From: an uncultured Veillonellaceae bacterium
GTDB lineage: Bacteria; Bacillota; Negativicutes; Selenomonadales; Selenomonadaceae
NCBI GenBank assembly: GCA_902801565.1
Contig: CADCIX010000004.1
Location: forward strand, 34,978 to 98,977
DNA: 64,000 nucleotides
Direction of reading: 5' to 3'
Shown: positions 10,843 through 19,458 of the stretch, in pieces
How positions within the stretch are numbered: the first letter of the stretch is position 1
Layout of the letters: each line of letters opens with the position of its first letter
Notes under the pieces: model-generated
The model's input: only the letters and a program-made list of their open reading frames with translations
Told to the model about the DNA's origin: nothing
Databases searched by the model: none
Translations under genes and position numbers: made by a program

Positions 10843-11391
10843 TTAAGCCGACTCTTTCTGTGCGCGAACAGCGTCGAACACATAGACGGCATTGCGGATA
10901 ACGCCCTGAAGGACGCCAACCGTATTGGAAATCGGAGCATTCATGCTGCCAAGCAGCTTTGCGATGAGCTCCTCGCGGGAAGGCAGGGATGCCAATGCCT
11001 TGACTTCCTTCTCGTCGATGACCTTGCCCTCGACAATGCCAACCTTTATCGTAAGAACATCGGTCTTCTCCAGCTTGTTCTTCTTGATGAAACCGCAAAT
11101 GACCTTTGCAGGGGCAACGGCATCATCAGAGAAAGCCATTGCCGTCGTGCCCTCCAGGTGGTCGGCAAGGCCATCCAGGCCTGCTTCCTTGGCGGCAATG
11201 CGCATCATCGTGTTCTTCACGACATGATAGGTCACGCCAGCCTCCCGGAGCTCACGACGAAGCTGCGTATCCTGCGCAACAGTCAGTCCACGGTAGCCCG
11301 TGATGACAACGCCCTTGGCACTCGTCATCTGCTCCTTGAGCTCTGCTACCACTGCCTGCTTCTGGGGAGTCACTTTTGAAGTTACTGCCAT
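10843..11391 (-). CDS. rplJ: 50S ribosomal protein L10
   Basis: A 182-residue L10, the base of the L7/L12 stalk. The start ATG 11391 follows GGAGGTG. The N-terminal rRNA-binding domain includes GVVITGYRGLTVAQDTQLRR, and the C-terminal helix that binds L7/L12 dimers ends the protein. It is preceded by an autoregulatory leader (11427-11560) containing an intrinsic terminator, so expression of rplJL is likely feedback controlled by L10-(L12). Confidence 0.98.
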   Translation of the reverse strand: MAVTSKVTPQKQAVVAELKEQMTSAKGVVITGYRGLTVAQDTQLRRELREAGVTYHVVKNTMMRIAAKEAGLDGLADHLEGTTAMAFSDDAVAPAKVICGFIKKNKLEKTDVLTIKVGIVEGKVIDEKEVKALASLPSREELIAKLLGSMNAPISNTVGVLQGVIRNAVYVFDAVRAQKESA

Positions 11392-11426
11392 TCATAACAC
11401 CTCCTTTGGATTTTCTCATATGAAAA

Positions 11427-11560
11427 GCCTCCGGGCTGCGAACGCACCGGAGGCCATACGTATCTTGATGACTCCGGCCTCGGCAGGCGGCACAGGTGCC
11501 GTTAGATGATTTCTCAAACCTGCTGTCTACAGCCTATAGGAACTGTTCATCACAGTCCCT
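11427..11560 (-). promoter_or_regulatory. ribosomal protein L10 leader with attenuator
   Basis: The minus-strand leader of rplJ contains CUGUAGACAGCAGG and, further down, CCUGCCGAGG around a GGCACCUGUGCC hairpin. These are the conserved elements of the L10 leader described in Firmicutes. A GC-rich hairpin with arms GCCTCCGG / CCGGAGGC (11427-11454) followed by TTTTC lies 35 to 60 bases before rplJ and can end transcription. Binding of L10-(L12) to the leader is the known mechanism; the switch here is inferred. Confidence 0.85.
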
Positions 11561-11578
11561 TATGAGGTTTTTTCCAAA

Positions 11579-12262
11579 TCAGTTGAGCGCAACGGGAACG
11601 CCAGGTCCCATCGTGGCGCTGACCGTGATGGAGCGCATGTACTGGCCTTTTGCAGCCGCCGGGCGCACACGGTTCAAGGTATCAATCAGGGTCTGGTAAT
11701 TCTGCTGAAGTTTCTCAACATCAAAGGAAGCCTTGCCGATGGGGCAATGGATGTTGCCCGCTTTGTCGGTACGGTATTCCACTTTACCGGCCTTGATCTC
11801 GGAAATCGCTTTCGTGAGATCCATGGTGACGGTACCAAGCTTCGGGTTCGGCATGAGACCCCTGGGGCCCAAAACCTTACCGAGACGTCCAACGGTACCC
11901 ATCATATCAGGAGTGGCAACTGCCACATCGAAATCGAGCCAGCCGCCCTGGATCTTCTGGACCATCTCGTCAGAGCCGACGAAATCAGCACCGGCCTCTT
12001 CCGCCTCCTTGACTTTCTCGCCCTTTGCAAAGACGAGCACGCGCTTGGATTTGCCCGTGCCATGCGGCAGGACAACAGCGCCGCGGACCTGCTGGTCGGC
12101 GTATTTCGGATCTACGCCAAGGCGCACATGGAGCTCAATCGTCTCGTCGAACTTCGCCGTAGCGGTCTTCTTGACGAGTTCCATCGCCTCAGCTGCAGGA
12201 TAAAGCTTGCCGGCTTCCAGCAGCTTGCAAGCCTCCTGGTATTTCTTTCCAGCTTTCGCCAT
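11579..12262 (-). CDS. rplA: 50S ribosomal protein L1
   Basis: A 227-residue L1, part of the mobile rRNA stalk at the E site. The N-terminus [11 protein letters not shown] and the conserved [10 protein letters not shown] segment are present, as is the end motif MGPGVPV. The start ATG 12262 has GGAGA nine bases upstream. An upstream in-frame start would add 20 unrelated residues. It lies 56 bases after rplK in the nusG-rplKA cluster. Confidence 0.97.
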   Translation of the reverse strand: MAKAGKKYQEACKLLEAGKLYPAAEAMELVKKTATAKFDETIELHVRLGVDPKYADQQVRGAVVLPHGTGKSKRVLVFAKGEKVKEAEEAGADFVGSDEMVQKIQGGWLDFDVAVATPDMMGTVGRLGKVLGPRGLMPNPKLGTVTMDLTKAISEIKAGKVEYRTDKAGNIHCPIGKASFDVEKLQQNYQTLIDTLNRVRPAAAKGQYMRSITVSATMGPGVPVALN

Positions 12263-12318
12263 TTCAGTAAATCTCCTCTCGTGGTATAACGGTATCTGCC
12301 TCCCACGAGGCAATTCCA

Positions 12319-12744
12319 TCAATCAACAATCTCGATTCCCATGCTGCGGGCAGTACCCTCGATCATGCGGGTGGCCGCCTCGATGTCTGCAGCATTCAAA
12401 TCCTTCATCTTGCTCTCTGCAATCTCCTTCGCCTTGGCGCGGGGGAGCTTTGCAACCTTCGTCTTGTTGGGCTCACCGGAAGCCTTATCAATACCGGCAG
12501 CCTTCTTCAGAAGCACAGCCGCAGGGGGCGTCTTCGTGATGAACGTGAAAGATCTATCCTCAAAAACCGTAATCTCCACTGGAATCACAAGACCGGCCTG
12601 CGTCTTCGTCCTCTCGTTGAACTCCTTGCAGAATGCCATGATGTTGACACCTGCCTGACCCAGAGCAGGACCTACCGGAGGAGCCGGATTCGCCTTGCCA
12701 GCGACGACTTGCAGTTTTACAAGCTTCGCAACTTTCTTTGCCAT
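12319..12744 (-). CDS. rplK: 50S ribosomal protein L11
   Basis: A 141-residue L11. [20 protein letters not shown] is the conserved N-terminal, proline-rich region that binds the GTPase centre and thiostrepton. The C-terminal rRNA-binding domain ends in [12 protein letters not shown]. The start ATG 12744 follows AGGAGGTG. It lies between nusG and rplA as in most bacteria. Confidence 0.98.
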   Translation of the reverse strand: MAKKVAKLVKLQVVAGKANPAPPVGPALGQAGVNIMAFCKEFNERTKTQAGLVIPVEITVFEDRSFTFITKTPPAAVLLKKAAGIDKASGEPNKTKVAKLPRAKAKEIAESKMKDLNAADIEAATRMIEGTARSMGIEIVD

Positions 12745-12779
12745 GATTTTCACCTCCTAAAAATGGTATCCCTCAGTTT

Positions 12780-13340
12780 TCATATCTTTTCTACTTCGGT
12801 AAAATCAAGTTCCACAGGAGTTTCCTCCACAAGAACCTTCAGCCTCATCTTCTCTGTGTCAATGGAAGATATGGTCGCGGTATAATCCTCAAACCATCCG
12901 GATTTGATGCGGACCACATCGCCCACCGCAAGATCAGGCATTGGCATCTTCGGTTCCTGCAGCTCCATGCTGCCCAAGATACGGGCTGCCTCTGCATCCG
13001 TAAGCGGTATGGGTTCCTTTTCGGAGCCGACGAAACCAGTCACGCCTTGGGTATTCCGAACGACATACCAGGAACGATTGTTGACAATCATCTCCACCAG
13101 CACATAGCCCGGGAATATCTTCTTCTTGGTTATCTTCTGTTTGCCATCCTTCTCCTCAAGCTCATCCTCCACGGGAACCACCACGTTGAAAATCTCATCG
13201 CTGAGTCCCTGGGAAGCAATCTTGCGTTCAAGATTGGCCTTCACTTTGTTCTCATAGCCGGAATACGTATGGATGACATACCAGGCACGCAACGGTGCCT
13301 TCCCGTCCAGCTCTATTCCCGTGTCCTTCTGTGATTCCAT
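12780..13340 (-). CDS. nusG: transcription termination/antitermination protein NusG
   Basis: A protein of about 186 residues. The NGN domain opens with RAWYVIHTYSGYENKVKANLE, and the C-terminal KOW motif reads VGDVVRIKSGWFEDYTATI. NusG binds RNA polymerase and links it to ribosomes, Rho or pausing. There are two consecutive ATGs (13343 and 13340) behind GGGAG; the second has better spacing. It follows secE by 13 bases. Confidence 0.97.
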   Translation of the reverse strand: MESQKDTGIELDGKAPLRAWYVIHTYSGYENKVKANLERKIASQGLSDEIFNVVVPVEDELEEKDGKQKITKKKIFPGYVLVEMIVNNRSWYVVRNTQGVTGFVGSEKEPIPLTDAEAARILGSMELQEPKMPMPDLAVGDVVRIKSGWFEDYTATISSIDTEKMRLKVLVEETPVELDFTEVEKI

Positions 13341-13353
13341 CATGTCTCCCAGC

Positions 13354-13566
13354 CTATCTTAGAATGATATGGAACAATCTGGCGAAAAAGGTATCGCAAA
13401 TCCATATGAGTGCGCAGACCACCACAACGGCAACGCCCACAACACCAGTATAAGTGACAAGCTCCTTCTTCGTCGACCAGGAGACTTTCTTCATCTCGGC
13501 GGCGACTTCTTCCATGAAGCGCTTGACATTGAATCCCTGCTCCGAGGCTGTTTTCTGGTCTGCCAA
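13354..13566 (-). CDS. secE: preprotein translocase subunit SecE
   Basis: A 70-residue, single-span SecE. The amphipathic, conserved segment FMEEVAAEMKKVSWSTKKEL is followed by one membrane helix (about residues 40-63). It stabilises SecY in the Sec translocon. It lies in the standard rpmG-secE-nusG order, 20 bases after rpmG. Confidence 0.96.
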   Translation of the reverse strand: MADQKTASEQGFNVKRFMEEVAAEMKKVSWSTKKELVTYTGVVGVAVVVVCALIWICDTFFARLFHIILR

Positions 13567-13585
13567 TTATGTCACATCCCCGTGC

Positions 13586-13735
13586 TTACTTCGTTTCCTT
13601 ATGCAGCGTATGCTTCTTGCAGAACTTGCAATACTTGCTGAATTCCAGCCTGTCAGGATTGTTCTTCTTATTCTTGTTGGTCTGGTAATTGCGGCTCTTG
13701 CATTCCGTGCAGGCCAACGTAACCGCGTTTCTCAT
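13586..13735 (-). CDS. rpmG: 50S ribosomal protein L33
   Basis: A 49-residue L33 starting [17 protein letters not shown]. Two CxxC pairs (CTEC and CKFC) form the zinc-binding version of the protein. I chose the ATG at 13735; longer in-frame starts give unrelated residues. It is the first gene of the secE-nusG-ribosomal operon, about 70 bases downstream of the predicted promoter. Confidence 0.95.
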   Translation of the reverse strand: MRNAVTLACTECKSRNYQTNKNKKNNPDRLEFSKYCKFCKKHTLHKETK

Positions 13736-13807
13736 GTCTCTTTCGCACCCCTTGCTTAATAAAATCTCACGCAGAAATCCTGCGCCATTTTGAAACGTCA
13801 CTTATAT

Positions 13808-13836
13808 AATTTATCATACTTGCCGGGGAGTGTCAA
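13808..13836 (-). promoter_or_regulatory. promoter of the rpmG-secE-nusG operon
   Basis: TTGACA (13836-13831), 17 bases, TAAATT (13813-13808) on the minus strand, upstream of rpmG. Confidence 0.65.
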
Positions 13837-13892
13837 CGCATCCCGAACATTTTTCGATAAATCATGCCGGTGAACACGAATCATACATAAAT

Positions 13893-13912
13893 AAAAACCC
13901 CTTTGCAGGGGC
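13893..13912 (-). terminator. terminator of the tRNA cluster
   Basis: On the minus strand CCCCTGCAAAGGGG is followed by TTTTTATTT, just after the CCA end of tRNA-Met. Confidence 0.8.
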
Positions 13913-13924
13913 AGGTTTGTTAAT

Positions 13925-14001
13925 TGGTGGCGGCACAGAGACTTGAACTCCGGACACTGCGGGTATGAACCGCATGCTCTAGCCAGCTGAGCTATGCCGC
14001 C
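13925..14001 (-). tRNA. tRNA-Met (elongator, anticodon CAT)
   Basis: A 77-base cloverleaf with acceptor GGCGGCA / TGCCGCC and an encoded CCA. The anticodon loop TTCATAC lies in the stem TGCGG / CCGCA. The standard first base pair distinguishes it from the initiator copies next door. Confidence 0.95.
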
Positions 14002-14006
14002 ATATA

Positions 14007-14082
14007 TGGAGCTGATGACCGGGATTGAACCGGTGACCTTATCCTTACCAAGGATACGCTCTGCCGACTGAGCTACATCAGC
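14007..14082 (-). tRNA. tRNA-Thr (anticodon GGT)
   Basis: A 76-base cloverleaf with acceptor GCTGATG / CATCAGC, anticodon loop TTGGTAA and an encoded CCA. It lies five bases from tRNA-Met in one transcript. Confidence 0.95.
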
Positions 14083-14095
14083 ACACACTGCTGTT

Positions 14096-14171
<76 letters not shown>

Positions 14172-14196
14172 ATAATGATCATTGCAGGTGATGAAT

Positions 14197-14272
<76 letters not shown>

Positions 14273-14304
14273 ATATCTAAATGCCTTTCGGCTGACAAGA
14301 AAAT

Positions 14305-14333
14305 ATTATAGAGCAATGTTCCGGATTTGTAAA
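14305..14333 (-). promoter_or_regulatory. tRNA cluster promoter
   Basis: TTTACA (14333-14328), 17 bases, perfect TATAAT (14310-14305), 32 bases before the first tRNA-fMet. The stretch TTTACAAATCCG also occurs at the tRNA-Pro promoter (55942 downward). Confidence 0.85.
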
Positions 14334-14369
14334 GGGGGTTTTTAAAAAAATTTACGACCATCTGCAAAC

Positions 14370-14401
14370 AAAACCGCCGACGATGAATGTCGGCGGTTTT
14401 G
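14370..14401 (-). terminator. phosphofructokinase gene terminator
   Basis: On the minus strand AAAACCGCCGAC, seven-base loop, GTCGGCGGTTTT. It lies about 20 bases after the stop of the gene at 14423. Confidence 0.85.
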
Positions 14402-14422
14402 GATCACATGCCTATATCTTCC

Positions 14423-15694
14423 TTACTGCTCCACGGAAGGCTGTTCCCCATCGAAGAGATAGCCATAACGCTGGCGGAACTCCTCGGGCTCCATCTTGAA
14501 GGCATTGGCAAGTCCCGGATCGTCCAGGTCACCCTTCTCAATGCGCATCATGAAACCGCGGGCAATCTTGTAGTGGACGGAATTGATGTTGACCTTGCGC
14601 ACCTTGGTCTTGCCCGTCTCCGGATCGCGGATGTCCTCAAAGCGCATGGGCACGGCCTGATTGTCCTGAATGGTGATGAGTGCGCCGCTGTCGCCGCGGA
14701 ACAGGAACTGCATCGCCTCGTAGCCGAGGTTCCTCGCATAGTCGATATCGTAGGCAATTGGAGCCGTGCAGCGAAGCTCATAGCCGATTTCCTTGTCCAC
14801 GACGGCAATCTTAATGCCCAGTTTCTTGACCTCTGCCAAAACCTGCTGCTTGAGGATTTCGCCGAAATCCAGCTCGCTGTAGCGGATATGCCCATGCTCG
14901 TCCAGCACGATCTCGCCCAGTGCCTTGAAATCCTCCTCGGAGATTTTCTCTATGACGCCCTCGGCGATGACTGCAACACCGTAGTTCTTGCCCACCAGGC
15001 GGCGCTTGACGATGGAGCCTGTGATGATGTCAACCACCTGCTGCAAGCGGATGCGCTCCTGAGGGAACTCCTCGGGAATGATGGTAAGGGCCGCGCCTGC
15101 AGAACGCCCCATACCAAGGGCCAGATGACCTGCCGTGCGCCCCATGGCGATGGTGAAATACCAGCGGTTGTTCGTGGTGCGGGCATCCTCCATGAGATTC
15201 TGGATCTCCGTCGTGGCAAAGGCGCGAGCCGTCTCAAAGCCAAAGGTTGGAACCCCTTCCGGAAGGGGAAGGTCATTGTCTATGGTCTTGGGCACATGGA
15301 CGACATTGATGGTACGCCCAACCTTACGCGCATATTCCGAAACCGCCGTGGAGCTGTATGCCGTATCATCGCCGCCGATGGTAACAAGATGCGTCACCCC
15401 CAGCTCCGTAAGCGTCTCCACCACGGTGCGAAGGTCGGACTCCTTCTTCGTCGGATTGAAGCGGGACATCTTCAAAATGCAGCCGCCCGTGAGATGGATA
15501 CGGCTCACATTGCTGAAATCCAGGCGGATGTAATTCTTTTCGCCACGAGCCAGCCTGGAAAACCCATCGTACATTCCGAGCACATCCCATCCATGACGGT
15601 GCGCCTCGCTCGTAACGGCAGAAATCACTGCGTTGATGCCCGGGGCCGGGCCGCCACCGCAGACAATAGCCACAACATTCTTGATACCAATCAT
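14423..15694 (-). CDS. 6-phosphofructokinase, diphosphate-dependent type
   Basis: A 423-residue phosphofructokinase-family enzyme that makes fructose 1,6-bisphosphate in glycolysis. The motif GGDD at residues 107-110 and PKTIDND at 135-141 are the forms found in PPi-dependent enzymes; ATP-dependent ones read GGDGS and PGTIDND. PPi use would make the step reversible. The N-terminal CGGGPAPGIN loop is intact. The start ATG 15694 has GGAGG seven bases upstream. It stands alone, between the tRNA cluster and the helicase gene. Substrate choice is inferred from these two motifs. Confidence 0.9.
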   Translation of the reverse strand: MIGIKNVVAIVCGGGPAPGINAVISAVTSEAHRHGWDVLGMYDGFSRLARGEKNYIRLDFSNVSRIHLTGGCILKMSRFNPTKKESDLRTVVETLTELGVTHLVTIGGDDTAYSSTAVSEYARKVGRTINVVHVPKTIDNDLPLPEGVPTFGFETARAFATTEIQNLMEDARTTNNRWYFTIAMGRTAGHLALGMGRSAGAALTIIPEEFPQERIRLQQVVDIITGSIVKRRLVGKNYGVAVIAEGVIEKISEEDFKALGEIVLDEHGHIRYSELDFGEILKQQVLAEVKKLGIKIAVVDKEIGYELRCTAPIAYDIDYARNLGYEAMQFLFRGDSGALITIQDNQAVPMRFEDIRDPETGKTKVRKVNINSVHYKIARGFMMRIEKGDLDDPGLANAFKMEPEEFRQRYGYLFDGEQPSVEQ

Positions 15695-15804
15695 TTAGAA
15701 TCCTCCTTTGAAGTTCATGACTTCTCCTATCTGTCCTTTTCTATGTATTCTTGCAATTCGGCAAAAATCCTGCTTTGCTTTGCGATGTTTTTCTCAAAAC
15801 CTTC

Positions 15805-17100
15805 TCAACGCCTTTTGCCCGCCTTGCGCGCCTGCACGTTCTGCCTGCGACTGCGGTCGTTCCGGCCCTTGTGGGATGCGCCCTTGCGGTTGGCATACTT
15901 GCTCAGGGGGATACTTTTCTTTTCCCTTTCCGCCTTGCGCTCCTTTTGCAGTTTCTCCCGAATCTTTTCCTGGGTCTTCTCCCTTCGATGGCTCCGTTCC
16001 GATTTTTCCTTTGTGATACGCGCCTTGATGCCCGCCTCGATTTTGCGAAGCATGGTATACTGCCGCGCATTCACGAAGGTCACGGCAACGCCCTGCTGTC
16101 CCGCACGGCCCGTGCGCCCAATCCTGTGGATGTAGCCCTCCGTGTCGATAGGCATGTCATAATTGTAGACATGGGTCACACCTTCGATGTCCAGTCCCCG
16201 TGCCGCAATATCCGTTGCCACAAGAACCTGCAGCTGTGCCGCCCGGAACCGCTTCAAGACCAATGCCCTCTGCGCCTGTGTCAGATCCCCATGAAGCTCT
16301 TCTGCAAGATAGCCACGCTGCGCCAGCTCCATTGCCACCTTCGCCACTCTCTGCCGCGTGTGACAGAACACCATGGCAAGATAGGGCTGCTGGGAATTGA
16401 TGAGTTCGCAAAGCCTGTCGAGCTTCGTCTCCTCCGTGGTATCCACGATGACCTGACGGATGTTGTCAAGGGTGACGTGTTCCGATTTCACAATGATTTC
16501 CCGGGGAGCTTCCATGTAACGCTGCGCCAGTGCGCGAACCCTGTCGGGAATGGTTGCCGAGAACAGCATGAGCTGATGGTCAGCGGCAGCCTCCTTGAGC
16601 AAGACCTCCACATCCTCAAGGAATCCCCGGCGCATCATCTCGTCCGCCTCGTCCAGCACCACCTTGTTCACCTTGGAAATGTCTATCGTATGACGGCGCA
16701 GATGGTCGAGGAGGCGCCCCGGCGTGCCGATGATGATCTGGGGATGCCTCCGCAGTTTCTGCTTCTGCCGCTCGATGTCCTGTCCCCCGTAAATGGCAAG
16801 GGAGGCGATGCCCAGCGCTTCCCCGAGGAATGCCGCCAACTTGGAGATCTGGATGGCAAGCTCCCTTGTTGGCGTCACCACCAGAGCCTGTGTCACAGGA
16901 ACATTCTTGAGCTTCTCAAAAACGGGAAGAAGAAAGGCCAGTGTCTTGCCCGTTCCCGTCTGAGACTGCACCACAGCATCCTGCCCGCTGCGAAGGACAG
17001 GGATGGCCTGTTCCTGCACCGGCGTCAATTCCACAATGCCCCTGCGGCGCAAGCTTTCGCATACCGCAGGATCTATGTTCCAATCCCGAAATGTCGTCAT
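15805..17100 (-). CDS. DEAD-box ATP-dependent RNA helicase
   Basis: A 431-residue helicase. Motifs in order: Q motif (LTPVQEQAIPVL), Walker A (SQTGTGKT), PTRELA, TPGR, DEAD, SAT, and HRIGRTGRAG of the second RecA domain. A basic C-terminal tail of about 75 residues (Lys/Arg/Glu rich) probably aids RNA binding. The start ATG 17100 follows AAGGAAG. Likely roles are ribosome assembly or cold-shock RNA unwinding (CshA/RhlE type). The exact orthologue is not clear. Confidence 0.93.
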   Translation of the reverse strand: MTTFRDWNIDPAVCESLRRRGIVELTPVQEQAIPVLRSGQDAVVQSQTGTGKTLAFLLPVFEKLKNVPVTQALVVTPTRELAIQISKLAAFLGEALGIASLAIYGGQDIERQKQKLRRHPQIIIGTPGRLLDHLRRHTIDISKVNKVVLDEADEMMRRGFLEDVEVLLKEAAADHQLMLFSATIPDRVRALAQRYMEAPREIIVKSEHVTLDNIRQVIVDTTEETKLDRLCELINSQQPYLAMVFCHTRQRVAKVAMELAQRGYLAEELHGDLTQAQRALVLKRFRAAQLQVLVATDIAARGLDIEGVTHVYNYDMPIDTEGYIHRIGRTGRAGQQGVAVTFVNARQYTMLRKIEAGIKARITKEKSERSHRREKTQEKIREKLQKERKAEREKKSIPLSKYANRKGASHKGRNDRSRRQNVQARKAGKRR

Positions 17101-17114
17101 ATTCTTCCTTTCCG

Positions 17115-17996
17115 TCAGCTGGAGAGTATTTCCGTTCCTGTTTCCGTAATGAGGACGGTCTTCTCCCATTGGGCGGACAATTTGCGGTCATGGGTCCGCA
17201 CCGTCCAGTTGTCAGACTTGTCCACATCGACCTTATAGGTTCCCTGGTTGATCATCGGCTCCACGGTGAGGACCATGCCAGGCGCCAAAAGCATGCCCGT
17301 CCCCTGCTCCGTATTATGGGAGACAAAGGGTTCCAGATGGAACTTCTTCCCGACGCCATGCCCCCCGAGATCCGTGACCACAGAGTAGCCATTGGCATGG
17401 GCATGGTTTCCGCAGGCCGCGCCGATATCACCGACCCAGCCCCAGGGCTTGATGGCCTGGATGCCAAGTTCCATGCACTCCCTGGTCACATCCACCAGCC
17501 GCTGCGCCTCCGGCGTCGTCTTCCCGCCCACGATGAACATGCGGGAGGCATCGGAAAAATATCCGTCAAGAATCGTGGTGACATCGATATTCACGATATC
17601 GCCTTCCTTCAGGATGGTCTTTTTCGAAGGAATCCCATGGCAGACCACCTCATTGACGGAAATGCAGACACTCTTGGGAAAGCCCTCATAATTCAGGCAG
17701 GCGGGAATCCCCCCGTGGCTCTCAATGTACTTTCTTGCTGCATCATCCAGGGAGGCCGTATCGACTCCCGGACGCACCAATTCCTCCATGAGGTCCAGCG
17801 TCCCATCGTTGACCACACCGCTCTTGCGGATTCCCTCGATATCCTTCTCGTTATTGATGATATTCCGGGGAGGGCGCACCTGTCCCTTCATCACATTGAA
17901 CTTCATTTCGCTGATGCGCTCGTCAAAATCCGCATGGCATTTCTTGTACTTCCTTCCGCTGCCACACCAGCACAAATCATTCCTCGCTATCGCCAT
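17115..17996 (-). CDS. map: methionine aminopeptidase with N-terminal SEC-C zinc motif
   Basis: A protein of about 293 residues that removes N-terminal methionine. The first ~25 residues hold a SEC-C motif (ARNDLCWCGSGRKYKKCH), which binds zinc and is found on some clostridial-type MetAPs. The catalytic metal ligands follow the family order: D in NIDVTTILDGY, D in FSDASRMF, H in GGHGVG, and E in TVEPMI. The start is uncertain: ATG 17996 is chosen by similarity, but a TTG at 18008 is closer to the AAGGAAG site. The helicase gene begins 14 bases after its stop. Confidence 0.95.
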   Translation of the reverse strand: MAIARNDLCWCGSGRKYKKCHADFDERISEMKFNVMKGQVRPPRNIINNEKDIEGIRKSGVVNDGTLDLMEELVRPGVDTASLDDAARKYIESHGGIPACLNYEGFPKSVCISVNEVVCHGIPSKKTILKEGDIVNIDVTTILDGYFSDASRMFIVGGKTTPEAQRLVDVTRECMELGIQAIKPWGWVGDIGAACGNHAHANGYSVVTDLGGHGVGKKFHLEPFVSHNTEQGTGMLLAPGMVLTVEPMINQGTYKVDVDKSDNWTVRTHDRKLSAQWEKTVLITETGTEILSS

Positions 17997-18102
17997 AATA
18001 TACGCCAATACTTCCTTTCCATATCCTATCATACCCATAATGGTATATTATAACGCATGGTTCAGATTTTGCCAAAGGCAAAATATACTCTCCCCCCAAA
18101 CC

Positions 18103-18131
18103 TTGACACGATTCCCCATTTGCTATATATT
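18103..18131 (+). promoter_or_regulatory. promoter of the polysaccharide deacetylase gene
   Basis: TTGACA (18103-18108), 17 bases, TATATT (18126-18131). A small hairpin (GGGCTTtaaaGAAGCCC) lies in the leader before the start codon. Confidence 0.75.
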
Positions 18132-18188
18132 TTATCAGTATGGGCTTTAAAGAAGCCCTACATCATAAAATAAAAGGAAGGTGTCATC

Positions 18189-19037
18189 TTGCGAACCATA
18201 TGCAAGCGCTTATTTCTTTTCTTTGCCGCACTCCTCCTGCTATTGGCAGGAATAACGGCCTATCTTTGGCACGGTGCCGCAAACTGCGTCCCTGTCCTCA
18301 ACTACCACCAGATCAATGATACCGAAAACAACGCATTGACCGTCAAGGTTGAGCAATTCGACAAACAGATGCAATATCTTGCCGACAACGGCTACCATAC
18401 CATAACACCGGCGGACATGCTCGACTGTTGGGAAAACGGCAAGCAACTGCCCGACAAGCCTGTCATCATCACCTTTGATGACGGCTACAGGGACAACTAC
18501 ATCAACGCCTTTCCCATTCTGGAAAAATACGGCCTCAAGGCATCCATCTTCCTCATTACGGACTATGTGAGCCTCTATCCCAATTACGTTACCTGGGACA
18601 TGGCAAAGGAAATGCAGGAAAGCGGCCTGATTGACCTGGAGAGCCACACCCTCAGCCACACCGAGCTCACAGGGCTGGAATCCAGCGAGGATGTGGTCCG
18701 GCAGCTCCAGGAATCCCGAAATGCACTGCAATACCGCCTGGGAAAACCCGCCTTTTTCATTGCCTATCCCTGCGGCTCCTATGACGACCAGGTGGAGCAG
18801 CTCACAAAAGATGCCGGTTATCGCGCGGCCTTCACTGTGAACTACGGCCTTGCTTCCCCCGACGAGCAGAGATTCGTTCTGGATCGCATTCCCATTTTCG
18901 GATGCAACCAGCATACCTTCCTCCGTTTCAAGCTTCGCATCGTCCTCGCGCCAGTCCTCTCGCCCCTCAGCACCTTGAAGACAAACCTTCAGAACAGCGG
19001 TCATACATGGCTGTCCAACCTCATATTGATGCCATAA
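18189..19037 (+). CDS. membrane-anchored polysaccharide deacetylase
   Basis: A 282-residue protein with an N-terminal signal anchor (residues 8-26) and a NodB-type deacetylase domain. Catalytic motifs: TFDDGYRDN (motif 1), SHTLSHTEL (motif 2, His ligands) and YPCGSYDD (motif 3). It probably removes acetyl groups from a cell-envelope or exopolysaccharide glycan outside the membrane. The start is TTG 18189, with GGAAGG seven bases before it. It is monocistronic, between its own promoter and a bidirectional terminator. Confidence 0.88.
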   Translation: MRTICKRLFLFFAALLLLLAGITAYLWHGAANCVPVLNYHQINDTENNALTVKVEQFDKQMQYLADNGYHTITPADMLDCWENGKQLPDKPVIITFDDGYRDNYINAFPILEKYGLKASIFLITDYVSLYPNYVTWDMAKEMQESGLIDLESHTLSHTELTGLESSEDVVRQLQESRNALQYRLGKPAFFIAYPCGSYDDQVEQLTKDAGYRAAFTVNYGLASPDEQRFVLDRIPIFGCNQHTFLRFKLRIVLAPVLSPLSTLKTNLQNSGHTWLSNLILMP

Positions 19038-19055
19038 AAACCGAATACAGCAAGC

Positions 19056-19091
19056 AAAAAGGGCTGTCCTTTGTTGGGACAGCCCTTTTTT
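19056..19091. terminator. bidirectional intrinsic terminator
   Basis: AAAAAGGGCTGTCC, a loop, then GGGACAGCCCTTTTTT, between two convergent genes; T-runs are present on both strands. Confidence 0.9.
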
Positions 19092-19435
19092 CATCGGATA
19101 AACTGGTCAATGGCGGCATTGAGTTTTTCTATTGCTTCCTTGTCCCCTTCCTGCACCGCATCCACAATGCAGTGCTCCAGATGGTCCTTCAGTATTGTCT
19201 TTGCCACACCCTGCAAGGCAGCGTTCACAGCAGAAATCTGGATCAGCACCTCGCTACAGTCCCTGCCATCCTCCACCATCCTGCGGATGGACTCCATATG
19301 CCCGATGACGCGGGCCATGCGGTTCAGCACGGCCTTCGTCTGGGTATGGGAATGGACATGCCCATGACCTTGCCCATGGGCATGCGTATGTCGGATCACC
19401 GTGCCATCCGCCAGGATATGCTCATGCTCCGCCAT
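19091..19435 (-). CDS. CsoR/RcnR-family metal-sensing repressor with His-rich N-terminus
   Basis: A 114-residue DUF156 protein. Cys60, His85 and Cys89 show exactly the 25 and 4 residue spacing of the Cu(I)-binding C-H-C set in CsoR. Residues 4-30 are packed with histidines (HEH, then HTHAHGQGHGHVHSH), an extra metal-binding tail. Such proteins bind DNA as all-alpha tetramers and let go when metal binds. The ATG at 19435 lies behind an AAAGGG site, just after the ileS stop. No metal-transport gene is adjacent, so the target is not evident. Confidence 0.85.
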   Translation of the reverse strand: MAEHEHILADGTVIRHTHAHGQGHGHVHSHTQTKAVLNRMARVIGHMESIRRMVEDGRDCSEVLIQISAVNAALQGVAKTILKDHLEHCIVDAVQEGDKEAIEKLNAAIDQFIR

Positions 19436-19458
19436 CCCATCATCCCTTTCCAAAGAAG

